Below are positions 58,681 to 64,000 of a stretch of DNA of 64,000 nt, piece by piece. The notes under the pieces are model-generated. The model was given only the letters and a program-made list of their open reading frames with translations, ran no database searches and was not told the DNA's origin. The DNA comes from Devosia aurantiaca (GTDB lineage Bacteria > Pseudomonadota > Alphaproteobacteria > Rhizobiales > Devosiaceae), in contig NZ_JAALFG010000003.1 of assembly GCF_011058215.1 (NCBI RefSeq), forward strand, positions 248,001 through 312,000, written 5' to 3'. The position numbers were made by a program, and so were the translations under genes. Numbering within the stretch: position 1 is the first letter of the stretch; every line of letters begins with the position of its first letter.

Positions 58681-58767
58681 ATGCCCAAGCTTTACCTGCA
58701 ATACGTTTCCTACGCCGCTCTGTTTGCGGCGCTCGTGCTGGGTTTTGCGGTCACCACTTTCGGCTAG
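58681..58767 (+). CDS. 28-residue single-helix membrane protein
   Basis: MPKLYLQYVSYAALFAALVL continues with GFAVTTFG and stops at TAG. About 20 residues form one hydrophobic helix, which is unusual for random sequence. Its stop shares CTAG (58764-58767) with the convergent DUF6894 gene, exactly as at four other convergent junctions here, which supports it being a gene. The ribosome-binding site is weak. No family is known to me. Confidence 0.45.
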   Translation: MPKLYLQYVSYAALFAALVLGFAVTTFG

Positions 58768-59042
58768 TGCAGCCGCGCCGGTTCGATCGGCGTTGCCGGG
58801 CCCGAGCCGATTTGTGGGCCTGCCCAAAACACCACATATAGCAGCTCCTGGCCGCCTTCGTCGGTGATCTCGATGGAGCGCGCTTCTTCCACTTCGGCGC
58901 CCTCTGCCGCGGCGCGTTCGATGATCGCCTTGCCGATTTCGGCAGCGTTATGCTCGGCGGCATCGAGGTCTGGGAATTCGGTACCCGTGCGGTCGGGAAT
59001 CAGTCGGTCATCGGTGCGATAATGGAAATAGTAGCGCGGCAT
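58764..59042 (-). CDS. DUF6894 small protein
   Basis: A 92-residue protein starting MPRYYFHYRTDDRLIPDRTG and continuing with FPDLDAAEHNAAEIGKAI, the opening signature of DUF6894. ITDEGGQELLYVVF follows. The family is widespread and often multicopy in Hyphomicrobiales and has no known function. It sits alone between the small membrane ORF and the flavin reductase gene. Confidence 0.85.
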   Translation of the reverse strand: MPRYYFHYRTDDRLIPDRTGTEFPDLDAAEHNAAEIGKAIIERAAAEGAEVEEARSIEITDEGGQELLYVVFWAGPQIGSGPATPIEPARLH

Positions 59043-59095
59043 GGCATTCCCCGTTCCGGCGGAACAACGATGCTTTTGCCGATCGGTTGCCCGGC

Positions 59096-59646
59096 CTAGC
59101 CGATTGGACCGACGCTGCCATAGTCACGCTGATGCCAGATCAGCGGCGTGCGCGCCGTGTCGGTCTCGGCTTCGATGATGGCCCCAGCGTAGAGCACATG
59201 CGTGCCGGTTTCCATAGCGCCGATCACTTCGCAATCGAGCGACGACACCGCGCCTTGGAGTTGCGGCTGTCCCGACGGCCAATGGCTCCATTCCCCGAGC
59301 GAAAAGCGGTCCGTCGTATCGAGCTTGCCGGCGAATGAATCGGCGATCTCGGCCTGCCGGTCGGACAGGAGGGCAACGGAGAAACAGCCGGTGCGGGCGA
59401 TGATGTCGGCCAACCGGCTGACGATATCGATGGAAACGAGGATCGTCGGCGGCTGGTTGGAGAGCGACATCACCGATGTGGCTGTGCGCCCAACCCGCTC
59501 GTCCCCCGCCGGGCAGTGACGACATGAACACTCGACGCCACAGCGGCCATGGCCGTCCGAAACTCGCTGTCGCTGATGGCGGGGCGGCGCAGAGGCCGCA
59601 AAGCCATGCTGTCGGGAAGCTCGAAATCGGGTGTGATGGCATTCAT
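59096..59646 (-). CDS. Flavin reductase-like FMN-binding split-barrel protein, frameshifted
   Basis: A 183-residue (repaired) protein of the flavin reductase family, which reduces free FMN or FAD with NAD(P)H for a partner oxygenase. FRTAMAAVASSVHVVTARRG starts the fold, and TATSVMSLSNQPPTILVSID is the flavin-binding core; GCFSVALLSDRQ and GAVSSLDCEV follow. The frame breaks in the C run at 59503-59507: one more base gives ARRGDERVGRTATSV. The ATG is at 59646. No oxygenase gene is near; the divergent neighbour is a truncated globin. Confidence 0.88.
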
Positions 59647-59797
59647 GCTGGATTGTCGCTCTTGTGAGTAGGGGGTCAACGCGACTCAACCCGGTTTGGC
59701 TTCCGCCGGCCTCCCTTGTCATCTAAGAGCCCTCACACTATTTTCCAAGGCATGGCTTCCAAAGTGCCACCCCTCCCAAATTTCAGGACTGCAGATC

Positions 59798-60289
59798 ATG
59801 CCGGACGCTGATCGTCCGCCGCTCGGCAGCCAGCACCAGCGCATCGGCTGGAACACGCCGGAAGGTCTCGACGAGGCGATGATCCGGGCCGTGGTCGCCG
59901 AATTCTATGCGCGTGCCAGGCAGGATGACGTGATTGGGCCGGTCTTCAACCGCGTCATCCTGGGCCCGGAATGGCCGAGACACCTTGAGACGATCGCTGA
60001 TTTCTGGAGCTCGATGCTGCTGGGCAGTGGCCGCTATGGCGGCAGGCCAATGCCAAGGCACATGGCCATCCCCGAACTCAGCGACGTCCATTTCATGCGC
60101 TGGCTGCGGCTTTTCCGCGAAACGGTGACCGAGCTTTGCCCGCCCGAGATCGCGTCGATCTTCATCGAGCGGTCCGAGCGCGTCGGCAATTCCTTCCGCA
60201 TGAACATCGCCATGCGCCGCGGCGACGACATCATGACCATGGGCCAGCTGAAGCGCGAGCCCGCGCCTGTTTGGACGCCCGAAGACTAG
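59798..60289 (+). CDS. Group III truncated hemoglobin
   Basis: A 163-residue heme protein of the small globin family. AVVAEFYARARQDDVIGPVF covers the B and early helices, TIADFWSSMLLGSGRYGG the E region, and PELSDVHFMRWLRLFRETV the F/G region where the proximal histidine should be, in SDVHF. The lack of the usual glycine pairs and the RYGG-RPMPRHM stretch fit group III. Such globins may bind oxygen or nitric oxide in the cytoplasm. The ATG at 59798 has AGGA 10 nt upstream. Its stop overlaps the convergent hydrolase stop in CTAG. Confidence 0.85.
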   Translation: MPDADRPPLGSQHQRIGWNTPEGLDEAMIRAVVAEFYARARQDDVIGPVFNRVILGPEWPRHLETIADFWSSMLLGSGRYGGRPMPRHMAIPELSDVHFMRWLRLFRETVTELCPPEIASIFIERSERVGNSFRMNIAMRRGDDIMTMGQLKREPAPVWTPED

Positions 60290-61088
60290 GCCAGGCGGGT
60301 GAGGAAATTCAGCACGGCCGTGTTGAAGAGGTCCGGCTTTTGCACCGGCGCAAAATGCGTCACGCCGGGGAGGTCGACAAAGGTCGTGCCGGGGATGGTC
60401 TCGGCAATATAGCGGGCGTGTTCGGGCCGGATAAACTCGTCGCCTTCAGCCTGAGCAATCGTCACCGGGACAGCGACGCTGCGCAGATCCTCCGCGGAAT
60501 AATTCGGCTGCTCGCGCTGCATGATCTGAAGCGCAGCGCTCATGGCATCGAACTGCTCGGGCTTCGGCGATAGCGCCGCATAATCCTTCTGGTGCCGCTC
60601 GAGGCATTTGCCGATCCGATCCGACATCATGAAGGGCACGGCGCCGGTGCTGTCGACATTGCAAGCAAAAAGAAGACGCCGCTGACACGTTGCGGCTGTT
60701 GCTTGGCCATGGCGAGCCCGGTGCAGGCGCCATCGCTCCACCCCACCACGGCCGCACGGGCGATATTGAGGTGGTCCAGCACGGCGAAGGCATCTAGCGC
60801 CATGTCGGCATAGGCGAAGGCGCCACTGTTCCAGCTGCTTCGCCCATGGCCGCGGCTGTCCATGACGATGACCCGGTAGCCAGCATCGAGCAGGGCAGGG
60901 ACCTGATGCCCGAAATTGTTGGCATTGCCCATTCCGCCATGCAGCAGCAATACGGCGGGACCGGAGCCCCAGCCGGCAAACCAGAGCCGCGTTTCATCGC
61001 GCTCGATCATCTCGCCGCCTGGCGGCAGCGGTGGCGGTCCGTCGGCGGCAAAGATTTCGAGCCCATCGTCGCTGAATGGCTGAACCAT
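60286..61088 (-). CDS. Alpha/beta hydrolase, frameshifted
   Basis: A 267-residue (repaired) alpha/beta-hydrolase. The oxyanion region is LLLHGGMGNANNFG, DSRGHGRSSW is the next conserved loop, the nucleophile elbow is VVGWSDGACTGL with the serine near residue 115, and the catalytic histidine is in PGVTHFAPV near the end. The frame breaks in the A run at 60667-60671: one more base gives GVFFFACNVDSTGA. The ATG at 61088 has GGGAGG upstream. The substrate is unknown. Confidence 0.87.
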
Positions 61089-61207
61089 GGTGACCTCCCT
61101 CTCTCGACATAGCGACGAACGAGAACGCCCTTTTTCGACAGCGTCGTCGCCTTTCCTCGGGCCAGACTTTGGGCAAGTATGCGCCACCTAAAGGAGGAAA
61201 TCATTTC

Positions 61208-62203
61208 ATGAGCTTTCGTGCACTCGTGACCCAGGCGCCGGTCGATGGCGAAACGAAGTCGGTTGTCGAGGTACTGGACGATGATCGCCTGCCGCAGGGC
61301 GACGTCACCGTGGACGTGGAATGGGCCGGGCTCAACTACAAGGATGGCCTTTGCCTCACCGGGCAGGGCGGGCTGGTGCGCAATTTTCCCCATGTTGCAG
61401 GCATCGATTTTGCCGGTACGGTCCGCGCCAGCGACGATGCTCGTTACGCTGCGGGCGACAAGGTTGTGCTCACCGGTTGGCGAGTCGGCGAAACGCATTG
61501 GGGCGGCTATAGCGAGCGGGCGCGGGTCAAGGCCGATTGGCTGGTGCCGCTGCCGACGGGTTTGTCGACGCGCGACGCCATGATGGTCGGCACGGCGGGT
61601 CTGACGGCCATGCTGGCGATCAACCGGCTTCAAGACATGGGCCTAAGGCCGGGTGCGGGGGAGGTCTTGGTCACAGGAGCGGCAGGCGGCGTCGGATCGA
61701 TCGCGGTCATGCTGTTGGCGCGGCTCGGCTACCAGCCGGCCGCACTGTCAGGTCGCCCGAAACACGGCGATATGCTACGCCAGCTCGGCGCCACTGAGAT
61801 CATCGACCGAGCCGAATTTTTGGCGCAGCCGGACAAGCCGCTGGAATCGGCGCGCTTCGTGGCCGCGATCGACAGCGTTGGTGGCGATATCCTCGGCAAG
61901 CTCTTGCGCCAGATCAGCTATGGCGGATCAGTGGCCAGCATCGGCAATGCAGCCGGCATCGGGCTCAGCACCAATGTCCTGCCCTTCATCCTCCGCGGCG
62001 TGAACCTTTTGGGCATCGACAGCGTCATGCAGCCCTTCGAGTCGCGTGTGATGGCTTGGCAACGCCTGGCGGAACTCTTTGATCCGTCTGCCTATGGCAG
62101 CAATGTCGAGGCGATCGGCTTGGCCGCTTTACCCGATAAGGCGGCGGCAATCCTGCGCGGCGAGGTGCGCGGACGCGTGCTGGTCAATCCGCACGCACAA
62201 TAA
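61208..62203 (+). CDS. acuI: Acrylyl-CoA reductase-type MDR oxidoreductase
   Basis: A 331-residue zinc-free medium-chain reductase that, in AcuI, reduces acrylyl-CoA to propionyl-CoA with NADPH. The catalytic tyrosine region is WAGLNYKDGLCLTGQGG, the cofactor fold is VLVTGAAGGVGSIAVMLL near residue 150, and HVAGIDFAGTV and FPHVAGID are AcuI/YhdH traits. It is preceded by a full AAAGGAGG ribosome-binding site 10 nt before the ATG. A strong terminator follows. The reaction is inferred from the family. Confidence 0.9.
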   Translation: MSFRALVTQAPVDGETKSVVEVLDDDRLPQGDVTVDVEWAGLNYKDGLCLTGQGGLVRNFPHVAGIDFAGTVRASDDARYAAGDKVVLTGWRVGETHWGGYSERARVKADWLVPLPTGLSTRDAMMVGTAGLTAMLAINRLQDMGLRPGAGEVLVTGAAGGVGSIAVMLLARLGYQPAALSGRPKHGDMLRQLGATEIIDRAEFLAQPDKPLESARFVAAIDSVGGDILGKLLRQISYGGSVASIGNAAGIGLSTNVLPFILRGVNLLGIDSVMQPFESRVMAWQRLAELFDPSAYGSNVEAIGLAALPDKAAAILRGEVRGRVLVNPHAQ

Positions 62204-62205
62204 GA

Positions 62206-62245
62206 AAAGCCCGGATGCCAAGGAGGGAACTGGCATCCGGGCTTT
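62206..62245 (+). terminator. Terminator after acuI
   Basis: Perfect 15-bp stem AAAGCCCGGATGCCA / TGGCATCCGGGCTTT with a 10-nt loop, 2 bp past the stop. The T run is short, but the stem is very stable. Confidence 0.9.
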
Positions 62246-62330
62246 CATGTCGACAGGCGGGCGCTAGGCCCCGGGAGGGAGGGCCTGGGCCCTGCGCACC
62301 AGCAGTCCCGAAGGACCGCGAGCGTAGCTC

Positions 62331-62504
62331 TTAGTTCCTGCCGATGTTGCGGAAGGCGACGGGGTCGATACCCAGGCTCTCGAGGTGCTTGGCCTTGGGC
62401 GCCCGGCCAGCTTCGACTGCCGCCGACACAGCAGCTGCGCTGCTGAACACAGTGGCAAAGGTGTCGAGGGTCGCAAAGAACTTGTTCTTGCGCGGGGTGC
62501 TCAT
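62331..62504 (-). CDS. Conserved-looking 57-residue small protein
   Basis: MSTPRKNKFFATLDTFATVF opens a 57-residue basic protein ending with LESLGIDPVAFRNIGRN. The ending resembles tails of small basic proteins common in Hyphomicrobiales, such as the DUF1127 kind, but I cannot assign it. GGAGAAAG lies before the ATG at 62504, which favours that start over 62516. It is convergent with acuI, with the terminator between. Confidence 0.6.
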   Translation of the reverse strand: MSTPRKNKFFATLDTFATVFSSAAAVSAAVEAGRAPKAKHLESLGIDPVAFRNIGRN

Positions 62505-62630
62505 GGCTTTCTCCATCGGGCGATCCGGGCCAATTCCCGTTCGTTTCCATGACACCTAAATGGTCTCGTTAGGCCGTCCTCGGTAGGGGCGGATTGCTCA
62601 AAGGAGCTATGCGCCAGGGGTAAGCCGCCC

Positions 62631-62837
62631 TTATTTTCCCGATGCGCTGGGCCTTCGGAAGAGCTCTTCGAGCCGCAATAGGGCGACGAGGTGGATGTTT
62701 TCCCGCGTCACCGGATCCTTGAGGCATCGCACATCGGTCACGACGGTAAAGAGCGCGCCGTTGCGCGTGCCGGAGGCGCAAAATTCCAGTTTTGTCCGCG
62801 CCGGATGATAGCGCGCCCACTTCACCTCGAACTGCAT
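62631..62837 (-). CDS. Hypothetical 68-residue protein
   Basis: I do not recognise this protein. It starts MQFEVKWARYHPARTKLEFC and has a likely beta-rich first half and a helical end (NIHLVALLRLEELFRR). GAGGG lies 7 nt before the ATG at 62837. No membrane segment, signal or metal motif is seen. It lies between the small protein gene and divergent glsA. Confidence 0.5.
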   Translation of the reverse strand: MQFEVKWARYHPARTKLEFCASGTRNGALFTVVTDVRCLKDPVTRENIHLVALLRLEELFRRPSASGK

Positions 62838-62964
62838 GCCAACCCTCTTTGCACCCTTGAGGTCATAGCGGCGCCGCCAGCAGGCGTCATGTCAAAAGAG
62901 CAAGAGCAGGCTGGATCGTTTCGGGCGCCGCGCGGTTTGAGTTCGGCAACACAGAAGGTGAGCC

Positions 62965-63939
62965 TTGACCGAACTTCAGCACGACGCCCAAAAGCTGCAA
63001 ACCATGCTCGACGACATCGTGTCGGAAGTGACGGAAAAAGCGCCAAAGCTTTTCGAAGAGGCCACCCAGATCGCGGAAGACCTCGGCAAGCCCAAGCCGC
63101 GAAAGGCCGATTTTGATCGCTTCGGGATCGCCGTCTTCACCCGCGACGGGGCTTTGGTGAAGGCAGGCAATGCCGGCACCGGCTTTCCCATCCAATCCAT
63201 CTCCAAGGTCTTTGCCCTCGAAGTGGCGCTGGAAGCCTTGGGCGAAAGCCTGTGGAAGCGCGTGGGGCGGGAGCCATCGGGTGACGCCTTCAACTCGATC
63301 ATCGATCTCGAGCGCCAGAAGGGCATCCCGCGCAACCCCTTCATCAACTCGGGCGCGCTGGTCGTCGTCGATGCGCTGCTCGATGTCGACCAAGACCCCA
63401 ATGGCTGTGTCATGCGTTTTGTCGAACATCATCTGGATGGCGAAAAGGCGAGCTACGACAAGGATGTGATGGAAAGCGACCGCACCGGCGGCAATCTCAA
63501 CCGCTCCCTGATGTTCATGGCCAAGCACCATGGCAACCTCAAGCATGAGGTCGCCGAGGTCATGGAGGCCTATGTCCATCAATGCGCCATCACCCTCGAT
63601 TGCGCAGGGCTGGCCAAGGCCGGGCGCTTCCTGATGCATGAGCGACCGGACGAGCGCTCCGAGCGCCCCTATGGTGACGCGCGCCGGGGCCGCCGCGTGC
63701 TGTCGATCATGATGATGTGCGGCATGTATGATGGCTCGGGCGACTTTTCCTACCGCGTCGGCCTGCCGGCCAAGTCCGGTGTCGGCGGCGGCATTCTAGC
63801 GATTGCGCCGCATACAGCATCCATCGCCGCGTGGTCGCCGGCGTTGGACCCCATGGGGAACAGCTGGCTCGGCGTGCTCGGCCTCGAACTCCTGGCGAAA
63901 CGCACCGACTGGTCGGTGTTTGGCAGGACGCGCGGTTGA
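62965..63939 (+). CDS. glsA: Glutaminase A
   Basis: Hydrolyses glutamine to glutamate and ammonia. The 324-residue serine-dependent enzyme carries the S-x-x-K motif in GFPIQSISKVFALEVAL near residue 76, then NPFINSGALVVVDALL with the conserved asparagine and serine, and CGMYDGSGDFSYRVGLPAKS holding the conserved tyrosine. GVGGGILAI is the final signature. Start is TTG at 62965 with GAAGGTGAG upstream, giving MTELQHDAQ, as no in-frame ATG lies near. A short AraC gene end is convergent after it. Confidence 0.93.
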   Translation: MTELQHDAQKLQTMLDDIVSEVTEKAPKLFEEATQIAEDLGKPKPRKADFDRFGIAVFTRDGALVKAGNAGTGFPIQSISKVFALEVALEALGESLWKRVGREPSGDAFNSIIDLERQKGIPRNPFINSGALVVVDALLDVDQDPNGCVMRFVEHHLDGEKASYDKDVMESDRTGGNLNRSLMFMAKHHGNLKHEVAEVMEAYVHQCAITLDCAGLAKAGRFLMHERPDERSERPYGDARRGRRVLSIMMMCGMYDGSGDFSYRVGLPAKSGVGGGILAIAPHTASIAAWSPALDPMGNSWLGVLGLELLAKRTDWSVFGRTRG

Positions 63940-63950
63940 AGCGGCTCTGA

Positions 63951-64000
63951 TCAGGAGACGATCGTGTCGCGGCGCATCTCGGTCGGCGTCATGCCATAGG
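63951..64000 (-). CDS. C-terminal end of an AraC-family regulator (partial)
   Basis: Only the last 15 codons plus part of another are in the window, ending in TGA. The tail YGMTPTEMRRDTIVS matches the end of AraC helix-turn-helix domains, where an F/Y-G-x-S/T-P-x-x-x-R pattern closes the second helix-turn-helix. The gene extends beyond the window edge. Confidence 0.55.
   Translation of the reverse strand, partial: YGMTPTEMRRDTIVS

Overview
The window is a gene-dense, GC-rich (roughly 62-64 % by eye) stretch of an alphaproteobacterial chromosome, most likely from Hyphomicrobiales. The gene set resembles Devosia, but that genus guess is inference. Supporting signs are PleC/DivJ-type and HWE-type histidine kinases, small DUF6894 and DUF2865 proteins, a plant-type (class II) DAHP synthase, a short GltX, an Atm1-type ABC exporter, and intergenic palindromes of the CCTCTCCC...GGGAGAGG kind. 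I saw no rRNA or tRNA gene, CRISPR array, insertion sequence, prophage or recognisable defence island. This is mainly core chromosome with small accessory modules.

Layout. 0.1-7.2 kb: glnE, a PAS histidine kinase and aminopeptidase N. 7.5-11.7 kb: two paralogous ABC exporter half-subunits separated by a double palindromic repeat and a 28-codon mini-ORF. 11.7-24 kb: a membrane GGDEF-EAL protein, beta-mannosidase, an EamA transporter, type II NADH dehydrogenase, dusA, a membrane aspartic protease, divergent cobS/cobT, a DUF6683-like secreted protein and a PleC/DivJ-like kinase. 25-34 kb: Lrp regulator, moaA, L,D-transpeptidase, rpiA, DUF2059 protein, glutathione reductase, DAHP synthase, and an HWE kinase with a lone receiver. 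34-39.7 kb: nadE-gltX, DUF2865 and a FAH-family hydrolase. 39.9-46.7 kb: a same-strand run cysS - VOC protein - two tandem GFA proteins - cimA - LysM protein. 46.8-54.3 kb: ArsR-Atm1 (probable metal response) and a PadR-controlled RND efflux operon. 54.4-58.5 kb: cysQ, SDR, AGE-family epimerase and fbp. 58.6-64 kb: a tiny membrane protein, DUF6894 protein, flavin reductase divergent from a group III truncated globin, alpha/beta hydrolase, acuI, small proteins, glutaminase and the end of an AraC regulator.

The most striking property is that thirteen otherwise full-length genes are each broken by one apparent one-base slip: glnE, the GGDEF-EAL gene, cobS, moaA, the L,D-transpeptidase, rpiA, the HWE kinase, cysS, the RND permease, the AGE epimerase, fbp, the flavin reductase and the alpha/beta hydrolase. 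Restoring one base (removing one in cobS) rejoins each protein to its family. Twelve of thirteen fit a missing base, and seven lie in runs of four or more identical bases. Since cysS, fbp and rpiA are normally needed, I read these as uncorrected sequencing indels rather than pseudogenes, and annotate each gene over its full extent.

Other points worth a look are paired inverted repeats upstream of padR, a perfect 16-bp palindrome upstream of nadE, a leader able to pair in two ways before the PAS kinase, and five convergent gene pairs whose stop codons overlap in CTAG or TTAG. One of those pairs supports the 28-residue membrane protein as a real gene. I did not find a coherent, clearly undescribed multi-gene system, and I say so rather than force one.
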